The notes below the pieces were generated by a model. That model made no database searches. It had not been told where the DNA came from and saw only the letters and a list, made by a program, of their open reading frames with translations. Shown piece by piece: positions 1 to 10,854 of a stretch of 64,000 nt of DNA; within the stretch, counting starts at the first letter, position 1, and each line of letters begins with the position of its first letter. The translations under genes were made by a program, and so were the position numbers. The stretch is from Puccinia triticina (lineage: Eukaryota > Basidiomycota > Pucciniomycetes > Pucciniales > Pucciniaceae). The stretch is taken from the NCBI RefSeq assembly GCF_026914185.1, contig NC_070571.1, forward strand, positions 5,084,001 through 5,148,000, given 5' to 3'.

Positions 1-26
1 TTTTGGCCTGTTGCTAAGGAAGATCG

Positions 27-86
27 GATGCCGGCCAAGGAAGATGTTTTCGGAGTGATGCCGGCCAAGGAAGATGTTTTCGGAGT
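27..86. repeat. 30-bp tandem duplication (2 copies)
   Basis: Two adjacent identical 30-bp units (27-56 and 57-86), each containing GCCGGCCAAGGAAGATG. No gene is visible in 1-590 otherwise. The stretch around 230-370 is GC-rich. Confidence 0.9.
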
Positions 87-591
87 CGCAGAATGTTTTG
101 CTCCAGGATTCAAAAGGAACTTGGTTGGCGATATAGAAGCTGATGAGAACAGAGCGGGGCTTTGATCAGCCAAGGAATGGCTGGACCGAGTGGAACTGGA
201 GGACAATAGCCAAGCAGATTCCAGGAGGGTAGAGCCGGGGGCCCGAGGCGTGCGCCGCTCAGAATTTGGAGCCGCTCCCCCCATCATAGCTCGTCGCCAA
301 AGCTCTTCCATATAGTTACTCCCGGGGCGGGAGGACCGTCCGGCCGGCTGGCCGGGCGGCCGCGGTCCTAACAGTGAATCTCTTGAAGTTCGCATGCAAA
401 CAAAACAATAATGTATATAATAGATATAGACCGTCGAGTGAGTTGGATGGCAAGGGAAGATTTGTGAGTTTTAGAGTTGGCAAGTGGATCTATTTATAAA
501 TAACAAATTGGAGTCACTTGTGAGGCTAGTCAGACTGTGGGTCCAGTGTCTGATTTTTTCCGATGTTTGATACTAATTAGACCGTTGATCC

Positions 592-912
592 AGTTACCCT
601 TTGTTTCTGATATTTGATATGAAACTGGTGTTCTGGATTCACGTTACTATCTCCCCACCAACTTGCAAGTACAAAATAAATATGACCTTTGTGGATGTGG
701 ATTATTTACTACTAGGCAAGATGTTCCGCTGAACCTGATCAGACTTATAATATCCAGTGTACCCTTTGTTCCTGGTATTATAATTTGATATGAAGCTGGA
801 TGCCTCGACTCGTGTTGCGGAACAGACTTATAATATCCAGTGTACCCGTGTACCCTTTGTTTCTGATATTATAATTAGATATGAAGCTGATTTCCTGGAC
901 TCGTGTTACTAT
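592..912. repeat. Degenerate direct-repeat block
   Basis: Three imperfect direct copies of a module lie at about 597-651, 741-819 and 824-912. Each combines 'ccctttgtt..tgatatt' with 'gatatgaa.ctgg' and 'actcgtgttac'. The last two copies also share 'cagacttataatatccagtgtacc'-type sequence. No coding content was seen; the block directly precedes the KDZ-like pseudogene. Confidence 0.7.
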
Positions 913-949
913 CACCGCACACGCAAGTACGCAACCAATAGTGATTTGG

Positions 950-2453
950 CTCAAAAATAAGTTCTTAGCTGCAGTTCGCCGCCGCGCCGAGGTAAAAGCG
1001 CTCTTGTCTGAGCTTCTAAACCGCCCGAATCCTTTTTCAACCACTGGAAATAATTACACCAAGCGGTTCTTCAAATCGCAATGGGAAGAACAACGTCGAT
1101 TCAAGGAAGCACACACCGAAGAAAAAGAAGAACATTGAGCAAAGTTACTTGAAGTTTACAAGCAGGAAGCTGCCCTAGATGCCTTGAGGCAAGTCTTCTG
1201 GGTAGATACATAGAATGAAACTACTGATCTTATTTGTTGGCTCATGCAACAGGTCTCGCTTGTGTGAGAATCCTTCTGTTTATCTCACTAGCGCACAGGA
1301 GGTTCATGACCTCCTAGATAAGTTGGAAGAGACGGCTCAAAAACTGAAGAACGCCGCCGAGAGCTTAGGTCGAACCAAGAGGCCCCATCCAGATGACGCT
1401 GACGGTAAGCTTAGTCCATACTCCAATATCTCCACTCTTGTTTATCACTCACCTAGTTTTGTTCTTATTAGAGGAACAGAAACTCCTCTTGCTCTTGTGG
1501 GACGCTAAGTCGGCGCTATATGTGCAAGCCGTGCAACTCTGGGCCGAACGCCAGCCACTCACCAACTCCAGAACATTGGGCCGCCGTCTAGGAACAAAGT
1601 TGAGTGAAAAGATTCAGAAGGCAATCCAAAGTCGCCGTGGGCCAATCAACAAACTCATCGCGCATTACAACACTCAATTTGATCATTACGTGGCCAAGTT
1701 TCCAAGAGAACAAGTGGCCCACGCAGAAAATCATCCATTAACGTACGAGGCGTTTGCCAGCATGGCTATCGACCACAAGTTTTGGAACGATGGTATTTAT
1801 TACCATTCGAAAGCACCCTGGGCAACCAATCCGGATGTGCGCACAGGTATAACTTGCATCCTTGTGCTTGGTAGAGTGGACGAAGAGCTGGATTTAATAA
1901 CTCAAGAACTGGCGCGGGCAATGTCTTGGGGAGTAGCTATGTACACGCACATGACAGACTACATCAAATACATTCGATCTCGTATGTTTTTTTTCCCTTA
2001 CTACTTTAGATTTCTTGGTACTCACAGCTTGTTCACTGTTTGTTGGGTTGGCCAGAGGAGGAGTGGCTCTAGAGAACAACAATAATTTGAGTGAGGATCA
2101 CCTTGATAACCTGGAATTTGGCGACCTCGAAAGAGGCGAGAAATTACGACTAATTAATAAGGAATTACAGTCTCGTTTGTTTGATCATGGTACACTAATG
2201 ATTGAGTGGTCGGATACCGTCAAGTGGATGTGTGCTCGTTGCCAGCCCAATCTACTTCGCGATCAATGGTCTGAATGGACCAAACTTATAGCTACTGTAT
2301 TAAACAATCAAGCTTCTTGACTACCAAGTAGAAATATGCAAGAGGTGGTAGTTGACATTGTCTCCAAGGACGTGGTCTTAGGAGTACAGACAGAAGATGG
2401 CGAAGAGCTTGGGGAGGCTGATCAGGGCGCTTGGGAGGATATTGCAGAATCTT
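950..2453 (+). pseudogene. KDZ (Kyakuja/Dileera/Zisupton) transposase, C-terminal remnant
   Basis: Coding blocks resembling the C-terminal half of rust KDZ transposases can be followed through several frames. They include a charged block (FKSQWEEQRRFKEAHTEEKE, about 1064-1126), a KLLEVYKQEAALDALR block (about 1145-1192), a long block with GTKLSEKIQKAIQSRRG and FASMAIDHKFWNDGIYYHS (about 1483-1990), a block with EKLRLINKELQSRLFDHG (about 2075-2320), and an acidic tail near 2390-2453. Likely introns (for example 1405-1475 and 1980-2060) separate some blocks. In-frame stops at about 1136 and 1211, and a stop after 2318, break the frame. No KDZ N-terminal or catalytic half is present. The family call rests on recalled family resemblance, not a search. 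Confidence 0.68.
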
Positions 2454-3339
2454 AGTATTATTTTCTTTGTGGTCTTGTTTGATCTCTGTTTTCCCCTTGT
2501 TACTCGCCCTTCTTTCTTTTATCATTCTCAACGTTTTCATATGTGTATCAACGATTTCATATCGGTATTATTATTGGTCATGATTGCATTTGACTAAGTA
2601 GAGAGTACAACTGAACGAATTAAAATATACATAATCTGCCACAGTTGAGCGAGTGTTGAACTCTGGTTAGTCACCGGTGTGGTTAGTTCAAGTCGGACCA
2701 AGTTGATGAGTAACTATTTAAGTGTTGGACATTTTGCGGTGTGGTGTATGTTCTGGTTAGTCCGAGTTGAGCCGAGTTGCTGAGTGAAAGTGAACTTTGT
2801 GGTAGTGTTACATACTTGGGTATGCGATGACCGGGCTCAGTTTGAGGAGATGGTGCGGGCGGTGCTCGGTGGGGGTGAGTTGTTACAGTCGGAGTGATGT
2901 GCGGGGGTTGTTTATGTATGTATGTTGTAAGACCTGTGATGGTCTGTTATGTAGGTGTTGGGTGCGGGTGATGAGCTGAGCAGGGGGAAGGGGAGGATGC
3001 GGGACTTAGGCAAGAATTCGGAGGCCAAAAACCTGGTCATCGAGGCGTTGCTGGAGACGCGGGAAATTTCTTAGTTTTGGGCAGAGAGTAACCCCTCTGC
3101 GTACCATAGTCCGCCCCCGCCATGCTATGTATAGTATAGTGTGGAGTAGTGGCCATAGGTGTTGTAGCGTGTCACCTGTTGGTCACCTGCTTGACAGATC
3201 CTATCTGTAGACAGATCTAGGGGATCTGTCATGGCGTACACGGGGTTGTACGCCCTCTCAGGAATCCCTGACCCCTTGTGCGCCGGCGGAGTTATGGACA
3301 CCGGAGGCCTTGGGGCTGCGCCCTGTCGGCCGCCTCTCA
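2454..3339. other. Gene-free stretch
   Basis: No recognisable coding sequence or RNA gene. GT-rich, mildly repetitive sequence ('ggttagt', 'gagttgag') occurs around 2640-2800. Confidence 0.5.
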
Positions 3340-3665
3340 ACAATGCAACTATTACGCTACGGATAGCGTGTAATACACTAATTTAGCGGGTTTTTTAGCT
3401 CCGCTACGCTAAACTAAATTGTAGCGCCGGCGTATTACATTTAACGCTAACTGCTAGCTCAAGAAAAATCTGGAGATTTTAATCACCAGAAAGTAGCGGT
3501 TTGTAGCAGCTGATCGCTATGCTTCAGCTACTTTTAGCGCATATCCGCTAATTTAGCAATTGTTTAGCGCCCATTATCGCTAATTAGTTGCTATATTAGC
3601 GGGCTCAGTATCACTAATTAGCCGCTATATTACCGGGCTCATGTCGCTATGTTAGCGGTAAATGT
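3340..3665. repeat. TAGCG/CGCTA-rich repeat patch
   Basis: Dense short palindromic words (gctacgcta, ttagcg, tagcgc, cgctaatta) in both orientations. The composition matches the larger foldback element at 25416-26733 and a patch at about 16915-17060, so it is probably a decayed copy of that family. No ORF is supported. Confidence 0.65.
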
Positions 3666-4916
3666 AGCAGTATTTGAGATCTAGACTTTAAACTAGAGGC
3701 CAAAGCGGCTACGCCGCTGCAGGGTGGAAGCCCCCTGCCTTCTGTATAGTGCAAACCCATTCCTTGCTTTTGAACCACATGTGATCCCCTTATTGAATCA
3801 CATTTTGCTATCCTGCAATTCTCCAGCCTCCACCATGAATTTACATACCATGGTGCTAACCTGAACCCCTGACCAAAAACCACTTCTTCTGTAACACTCC
3901 TGATTTATCATCAGGCAACTCCGAGGTCTCGCATTGGTACTAATGCAGCACAGCCTCCTTTGCCCAGGCACCCAGCTCCAAAAACTCATCAGCATAGCCT
4001 GCATATCAAAACTCCAATGGCAATACCTAAATTCTATAGTCTTTTCCAGGAATTCAACTGGTTGTGGAGAACCAAGTGATGTCAATCAATATATTGCTTG
4101 GTGAACCAAATTTAAACCAGAGTCAAAAATTCAGCATAGTAGGCACCTTCCCCTCAATATGCACTTGCAGTCAACTTCATCCCAACAAGTTGATAATCAC
4201 AGTGATATTATTATTGTAGTTTGCACCAGCAGTTTTGTGGGCAGTGACATGAACAATAACCTGTGTGAGCGGGACAACATTCCTGTGGAATAACACTTGG
4301 TTCTGGATCTGTGATGATCAAATTAATTGAAGAGTTCATTTTTGAAGATCTGACCTTCAAGATATTTAAAGTTTTACTTTAGTCCTCACCCAGACAATTT
4401 ATTATAGATCAGAGAGAGACAAACATGGTAATGAAGATCCTGCAGATGAATGTGATTGACAAGCTTGACAGGACAATTGGCGAATCAGAGGCATGGCCAT
4501 CATGGAGGGTATTTAATTTTTTTGGGCCAATGATCAAGCTCTTCTTTGGCACAGTCAAAGAGGAGTGTGTGTCTGAGAGGAAGACCTCGGCCGATCAGCT
4601 TCCACCCAAGTATTGGTCGTTGCTACTCAGCTTGAGATACAGGCAGGGCAATCATGTTTGGCTGTCTAGTTGACTGCTCGACGGTCTCAATAGATGTAAG
4701 CCGTCGTAGTTCCGGAGACTGATGCAGGACAGAAAATCCTTCAATTAGAAATCCGCATCCCTTATTCATGGCCCGCCATGATTGCGAAGGAATGACAGTA
4801 GGTTGGATCATTGGTTTCCTGGGCGCTCAACCGTGATACATAGCAGTAAGACATTTACTTGAGCAATTAGGTAAAAAATAAAGCCCTCGCGAGAAGACCG
4901 CCCATTGGCAGGGCGT
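3666..4916. other. Gene-free stretch
   Basis: No gene recognised. A short open frame at 4425-4673 (plus strand, 82 codons) lacks family resemblance and is not annotated. Confidence 0.45.
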
Positions 4917-5461
4917 CTAGATTAGGATGAAGTCATGAATGTTAAGTTCGGAGAAGAACGTGAAGATAGGATTGATTTTTTTAGAGCTCGCGTTAAGCTC
5001 GATCGGCAGCCGGTGCGGCATCTCGTCGATTGCTTCCTTATAGCTGGCAGCGTCTTGCTTGATACCTCCAGCCCCAACAGCCTCCTTGATCCTTTTGATA
5101 GTGTCTTCAAGAGCCTACTTGCTCAAAGAAAATGTATTGGTAACTGAGAAAATGATATTACAGATCTTACCTTTCGGCTCGCCGTCTTGACCAAAATTGT
5201 CACGAAGTTGGTTAATGAGCTTCAAGCACGAATGAATAAGGTCAATGTGACTTGAAGCAATTACTTACAATTTTCGTGCATTAACTGAAGTGTTTCTTCG
5301 CGATTGGTGCTCATTGGGACCTCTACCCCATGAATACGCAGCCAACCGCGCACTCAATTGTCTGCCAATCTGACGTTTTCACTGGAATTCGAAGCGGAAT
5401 CGGAATACTTTTATGAAAAGAAGTCAAATCGTTTCGCTTTCTCGGCCTGGTAGTAATCCAT
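4917..5461 (-). pseudogene. Hypothetical fungal protein gene, probably broken
   Basis: Reading the minus strand from an ATG at 5461, the sequence begins MDYYQAEKAKRFDFFS and then meets TAA. A block with WLRIHGVEVPMSTNREET follows near 5278-5350. A third block with LINQLRDNFGQDGEP lies near 5180-5225. The last block (about 4917-5114) contains IKRIKEAVGAGGIKQDAASY and EAIDEMPHRLPIEL and ends at TAG (4917-4919). Splice-like junctions exist between blocks (for example an acceptor at 5115), but at least two stops (TAA in the first block, TGA before the second) have no obvious intron to remove them. I do not recognise the function; the composition looks like a real, soluble alpha-helical protein. 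It is either a decayed gene or one whose exons I cannot place. Confidence 0.4.
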
Positions 5462-5469
5462 GATCAATT

Positions 5470-6406
5470 GACCACTTTGAATCTAGAGAAAATATGATTC
5501 TAATTGTCAATCACCATCAATGGACACCGGGATTATTAAAGGCAAACCTGTCTCATTTGGCTTTTGCTCCAACCTCCATAGAATAATCATCTCACACTTG
5601 TCGCAGAGGTTCAGCAATACCATGACTTTCCAACCAAGATCAAAGAGCGGATTCGTTCCAGCTGTTGTAAGATTTATCACGAGCGCTGTAGTAGTTGTCG
5701 GCGACCATGGAGAGATAACTAAATAACGTTCCAAGAGGATTAATTTTGTCTCGCAAATAATATGAAGTTGGTTATAAACAGCGCTAGGACTCAACTCTTT
5801 TTTCTTCTTCTGGGTTCCTGATTTGACAATCCCTTTTCTCTCCAACCAGCTGCGCAGTAAAAAAACACTCGAGTGACTGGAAACAAGTACATAGGCGGGC
5901 GAGCGCAGTGGTGGCGAGGATTGATGGAAAGAAAGATGGTGGGAGTGCTTGGTCCATAAAGCTGATGGAAGGCGAGCAGGGCAAAACGGCAAATGCATGA
6001 TGGGCATGGTAGAAGAGGGCTTGTGTGTAGGAAAGCAACTGTGGTGTCTAGAACGGGCGTGAGGTGAGTGAGGCGGTGCAAGTGCTGTATGGTTGTAAAA
6101 AACTATCGGCCAAGGGACATGTTTGTGTAACCAATTGAAATGTCAGTAGACAGCTATGGGGTGATGACAAGGAACGCAGGCAAGGGGAGGAACAAACCAG
6201 CGGCGAATGGAAAAAAAGCTGAGTTGGTTGGAAAAGTGGCTGGAAGGCGCTGGGTTGGTACGGTGATGGTAGCAATAGTGAATGGTAACAAACAGGGCGT
6301 TGGCGACGTTCGGTACAGTGTGCGGTGGCATAGCCCATCGTGGTTATTTAAAGGAGAGCAATTTGCATCGGTTAAAATTCCAAAAAAGCAACTTTAAATG
6401 ATTTGA
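5470..6406. other. Gene-free stretch
   Basis: No recognisable gene. Overlapping open frames at 5507-6338 on the minus strand are proline/serine-biased and do not agree on a protein. Confidence 0.4.
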
Positions 6407-6415
6407 TTAATTTTT

Positions 6416-6605
6416 GGGTTTACTTCGCGCACGGAGGGAAACTCGTTGCGCACGGGAATTTCCGTTGACTTGACGTCACGTGACGTCGGGCCCCCCTCCG
6501 TGCGCGCCACCAGCTCCCCTCAAAAAACTATCCGCACACGGGGGTGCCGTGCGGTGACACTGACAGGTGGCTGGGGTGAAGCACTCCGGCCATCCGGAGG
6601 AAACA
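6416..6605 (+). repeat. Left terminal inverted repeat of foldback element
   Basis: Pairs with 7705-7893. Differences are few (for example GACTTGACG versus GACTCAACA near 6470, and a short indel near 6560). It contains a CACGTGACGTCGGGCCCCCC GC-rich core. Confidence 0.85.
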
Positions 6606-7704
6606 ATGCCCTCGATGACCGGCACAGACCGGTCATTGAGAGGGTATATCACATCTCTCTCGATGACCGGCATTCCGGTCATCAAGAGGACACATCCACC
6701 GGTACAAACCGGTCATCGGGAGGCTACAATCCTCTCGATGACCGGAATAGACTGGTCATCAGGAGGCTACATCCTTCTCGATGACCGGAATAGACCGGTC
6801 ACCAAGAGGCTACATCCCTCTCGATGACCGGAATAGACCGGTCATCAAGAGGCTACATCCCTCTCAATGACCGGAATAGACCGGTCATCGGGAGGTTACA
6901 TCCCTCCCGATGGATGACCGGAGTAGACCGGTCATCGAGGGGACACATCCCTTTCGATGACCGGAGTAGACCGGTCATCGAGGGGACACATCCCTCTCGA
7001 TGACCGGTCTAGTGAGAGGTCACATCCCTCTTGATGACCGGTCTATGCCAGTCATCGAGAGGGATGTGTTCTCTCGATGACCGGAATGCCGGTCATTGAG
7101 AGAGATGTGTTCTCTTGATGACCAGAATGCCGGTCATTGAGAAAGATGTGTTCTCTCGATGACCGGAATGCCGGTCATTGAGAGAGATGTATCCTCTCGC
7201 TGACCGGTCTACTCCGGTCATCGGGAGGGATGTAACCTCCTGATGACCGGTCTATTCCGGTCATCTAGAGGGATGTAGCCTCCCGATGACCGGTCTATGC
7301 CGGTCATCAAGAGGGATGTAGCCTCCCGATGACCGGTCTATTCCGGTCATCAAGAGGGATGTAGCCTCCCGATGACCGGTCTATTCCGGTCATTGAGAGG
7401 GATGTAGCCTCCCCATGACCGGTCTGTACCGGTCATCGAGAGAGATGTGATCTACCCTCTCGATGACCGGTCTATTCCGGTCATCGAGAAGGATGTAGCC
7501 TCTCGATGACCGGTCTATTCCGGTCATCGAGAGGGATGTAGCCTCTCGGTGACCGGTCTATTCCGGTCATCGAGAAGGATGTAGCCTCCCGATGACCGGT
7601 CTATTCCGGTCATTGAGAGGATTGTAGCCTCCCGATGACCGGTTTGTACCGGTCATCGAGAGGGATGTAGTCTCTCGATGACCGGTCTGTGCCGGTCATC
7701 AAGG

Positions 7705-7893
7705 GTTTTGTTTCCTCCGGATGGCCGGAGTGTCTCAACCCGGCCACCTGTCACCGCACGGCACCCCCGTGTGCGGATAGTTTTTTGATGGGAGCTGGTG
7801 GCGCGCACGGAGGGGGGCCCGACGTCACGTGATGTTGAGTCAACGGAAATTCCCGTGCGCAACGAGTTTCCCTCCGTGCGCGAAGTAAACCCG
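7705..7893 (-). repeat. Right terminal inverted repeat of foldback element
   Basis: Reverse complement of 6416-6605. It ends ...CGAAGTAAACCCG directly before the right TTAATTTTT target-site copy. Confidence 0.85.
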
Positions 7894-7902
7894 TTAATTT
7901 TT

Positions 7903-8877
7903 TGCATACCCCCTTTTCCCAAGTGTGTACTAAGGGGATATCTTTTTTTTTACATGTACCAGGGTTCCAAAAAATTGGGGGAACATTTAAACATGCATTA
8001 GAAGCTTCGTTTGAAATTTTTGAGAGAAAAAAATAGGTACGTGGCGGGTACGTGGTGTGCTTAGTAGAAAAATGACTGCTAAATGTATAACTTTTTTGTA
8101 ACACATTTAAAGAGTCTAAAAATTTCAGAAATGTTTCTATGGTGTATATTCTGTGCGCCATTAAATTTATAGCAATGGGGTAAACACCAAACATGAGATA
8201 TAGGGGGGGCGGGCAGCCTTAATAGGAACAATCTGGCTAATTATTGAATATCTTTTTTGATAAATTTCCCAGAAGTCTAAGGACTGCAGGGTTTATAGAA
8301 TGATGCATATTCTCTGCGCTCTGAAACTTTTGGCAATATTGGTACCTCAGAACATCAGATATAAGGGGTGCGCAGTAAGGCAATATGCGGTCGAGGGCTA
8401 ACTTGACTAAAGTAATTTCCAAAACCAGCAAGCAGTGCAGCGTAAGCAACATCAGCACTCACCCTCAAATTCTGAACAGTCCTACTGTAGAGACCATCTC
8501 AGTTGCGGACGTCTCCTGCCACGACCGAGGATCACGCTGCTAGCACCACAAATCGGATTCAATAACGTTGCTCAGCCTTTCACGGTCAGCTCACTTGCTG
8601 CAAGCACCGAGGACGCTGGTAAAGGATCGCTCAAAGAGCTGTTCAAAGGGTCCGAGACAGTCGAGCACTTGGTGCTTGACGGTTATCACTGAAGGCTTCG
8701 AGGACTGGATCCGCGAGCGCAAGGTAACACTTTGCGAGCCTACTCTTGAGCAAGGCACCCCCAAGAAAAAGATATTATTTAGACATCGACAATACCTTGT
8801 CAGGAACAGAAAAACCCGCGCGACTTTGTTGTGGACTGCAACAACGGAAGTTGCTACTCAATTAGGATCCACCCCGC
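7903..8877. other. Gene-free stretch
   Basis: AT-rich to about 8440, with no recognised gene. The two half-similar sentences around 8100-8170 and 8265-8345 ('gaaatgtttctatggtgtatattctgtgcg' / 'gaatgatgcatattctctgcg' type) suggest an old duplicated repeat. Confidence 0.35.
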
Positions 8878-9273
8878 GTGCCTCAACTTCCTACAAGAGA
8901 TGGCTGCGCACTATGCCGCGATCGCCATCTAAACCTCATCTGCCAAGAAATCGCGACGCGTTGCGTGGTGGCCTATCCAAACGAGTTGCAACCGTTCTTC
9001 AAAATCAAATCTCGTTACGATTGTCGGTCCTCGGACAATTTGTCCGGGAGCGAGGACGGGACGCGCTTCAAGGTCCAGCTGATGTTTGAAAGCATGGATG
9101 GCGTTGTATTTGCCGATGACGACCCCTACTATTCGATAAGAAAGCAGAACAACGTGAACGTCACGTCCATCAATACCGCGGTGAAAAATGGGAAGAAGGT
9201 GGTTCCATGTCCATCGCACCTCTGCTCACCTACAGTTCTTTCGAAAGCGTCTCGGACACCACGCGCAAGTTAA
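8878..9273 (+). CDS. Hypothetical ORF, doubtful
   Basis: Open frame of 131 codons with non-repetitive composition, including SGSEDGTRFKVQLMFESMDG and DDDPYYSIRKQNNVNVTSI. No family recognised, no clear start context, and no introns located. It could be an exon of an unrecognised gene or of a decayed mobile element. Confidence 0.2.
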   Translation: MPQLPTRDGCALCRDRHLNLICQEIATRCVVAYPNELQPFFKIKSRYDCRSSDNLSGSEDGTRFKVQLMFESMDGVVFADDDPYYSIRKQNNVNVTSINTAVKNGKKVVPCPSHLCSPTVLSKASRTPRAS

Positions 9274-9801
9274 ATATGCGTTTGTACCGTGTGACAAACA
9301 GGTCAAGCTCCTCCTTACTGAAACGGATCAGAAGAAATTCTGATCTTACAAAGAGCATATGTAGAAATGGAAAAATTATTGCACGAGAAAATGATGAGAG
9401 ATTAGACTGAAAAGGAATCATTTTTGAACCTGAAAGAATTCACAGTTCCTGTCAAAAACTAAAGCGCCTGAAGCCCAAATTTACACGCGGAACTTGTCTT
9501 GTGCATAAGCGAGAGCTATCAGATCACGTGAGTGATGGGGAGGGATGATAGCCGACCGCCATGAATCGCGACGGGCGCTGATTGAAGATCGACAGAATAT
9601 CATCATCAGAATCAACAACACCAATCGACACAGCATGTTACAGCTGAGAAAGGTCTTGCACTCTAGGCACCGTGACCAACCAGGGAAAAAAACCAATAGC
9701 ATTTCTCAGCTTGTCAAGGTAACTCTTTGCGTCAGGATGAACATGAACCATTTCAGAGAGGTGGAATATAATCATCGGTCTCTCGGGAGCTGTCACCGGT
9801 A

Positions 9802-9862
9802 GCCCGGTTAGCTCAGTCGGTAGAGCATTCGGCTTTTATGCGAGGTGCACTCCTCGGTGTCA

Positions 9863-9898
<36 letters not shown>
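9802..9898 (+). tRNA. tRNA-Lys(UUU) with 24-nt intron
   Basis: Full cloverleaf. Acceptor GCCCGGT (9802-9808) pairs with ATTGGGC (9891-9897) through G-U pairs. D arm GCTC/GAGC is at 9811-9826. Anticodon stem TTCGG (9828-9832) pairs with CCGAA (9864-9868). The loop C-T-TTT-A-A carries anticodon TTT (9835-9837). T arm GGGGG-TTCGAGC-CCCCC is at 9874-9890. Discriminator G is at 9898. A 24-nt intron (9839-9862) lies one base 3' of the anticodon, the canonical nuclear position. Confidence 0.95.
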
Positions 9899-9899
<1 letters not shown>

Positions 9900-9910
9900 T
9901 TCTGTTTGGC

Positions 9911-9915
9911 TTTTT
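9911..9915 (+). terminator. RNA polymerase III T-run
   Basis: TTTTT begins 13 nt after the mature tRNA-Lys end, the expected Pol III terminator placement. Confidence 0.7.
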
Positions 9916-10093
9916 GTATTGCGCGGAATAGAATTATTTGAGGGATATGAAGGTTCTATTTTGATGTATTTTTAGCATGAAAAGACGAGAAGAAACGGAT
10001 GCAAAATTTACATATATACAAACTATTTTACTTATGTACTTACTGATGGCAAGGTTTTGGTGATAGAGGAAGGAATGATGGTCAAGCTAAGCT

Positions 10094-10819
10094 TCAAACA
10101 CTATTGCGCCTGACGTTGAGTCGTTGTCTTTTACTAATCTCTGACATGGATCCATTGCCACCATTCTTGGAGGTGTGATAAGGCTCGTGACCCGGTATGC
10201 CGATGATCGAATCAGATCCATTTGTACCATCATCCAATCCGGTCGGTAATTTCCCTTCCGAGTCCAGCTCTTTCAACATCTCCTTGGCTGCCTCGTATCC
10301 TTTCTTGAGGATCTCTTCGAACCGGCCAAATCCTAAGGTTGTGAACTCAGTCACCTTCAGAAGAAGCAAAAAAGGAATCCGTTAGTATAAAACTTCGCTC
10401 TTTGTTTTCGCGGGGCATCTGCAGTGGCAATTGCTTTGCCAACGCTAAAAGATGGAAGGAGGCCGGTTTAGATCTTACAGGCATTCGCATGTAGAGCACA
10501 CCGGGGGTGGCTTTAGCATCCTCCAAAGTTTTTACACTCGACACACTGTAATGAACAAATCAAGTCAAGTAAAATTTGACAAATATCAATAGAACAATAA
10601 GAATCAAAGTCAAAGGCAGGAAAGATGCTAGATGAGGGAAAGCATTGGATGAGTAAACAGTCGAAAGAATCTTACTACGTCAAACGACTTTGAATATCTG
10701 TCATGGTCTGATAGAACAAAAGGAAGACAGATCGACATGATTAGTTCTTTGATTTTCCGACTCGCTTTTGCCAGAGTGAGGGATGGTGACTTGCTGGGAT
10801 TTGGTAAGCCGAAGACCAT

Positions 10820-10854
<35 letters not shown>

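Larger units (their letters stand above)
6407..7902. mobile_element. Mutator-like (MULE-type) foldback element, 9-bp TSD
   Basis: A 1478-bp element (6416-7893) is bounded by near-identical inverted termini of about 190 bp, starting GGGTTTACTTCGCGCACGG. It is flanked by an exact 9-bp direct repeat TTAATTTTT (6407-6415 and 7894-7902). Long TIRs with a 9-bp target-site duplication are characteristic of Mutator-like elements. No transposase is encoded, so it is non-autonomous. The interior (about 6620-7705) is a tandem array of roughly 44-bp units, each a palindrome TGACCGGnnnnnnCCGGTCA followed by a GAGAGGGATGTA-type spacer. The spacer orientation flips near 7050, so the whole element can fold on itself. 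Superfamily assignment is inferred from TIR length and TSD size only. Confidence 0.82.

Noticed and set aside
4425..4673. 82-codon plus-strand open frame with an ATG in fair context
   Set aside because: No family resemblance, no adjoining exons, and it sits in repeat-rich sequence.
5507..6338. Overlapping minus-strand open frames up to 166 codons
   Set aside because: Several frames overlap, all Ser/Pro/His-biased; none continues across plausible splice sites.
6446..6827. Open frames of 86-112 codons in the foldback element
   Set aside because: They mirror each other on the two TIRs and in the palindromic array; they are repeats read as protein.
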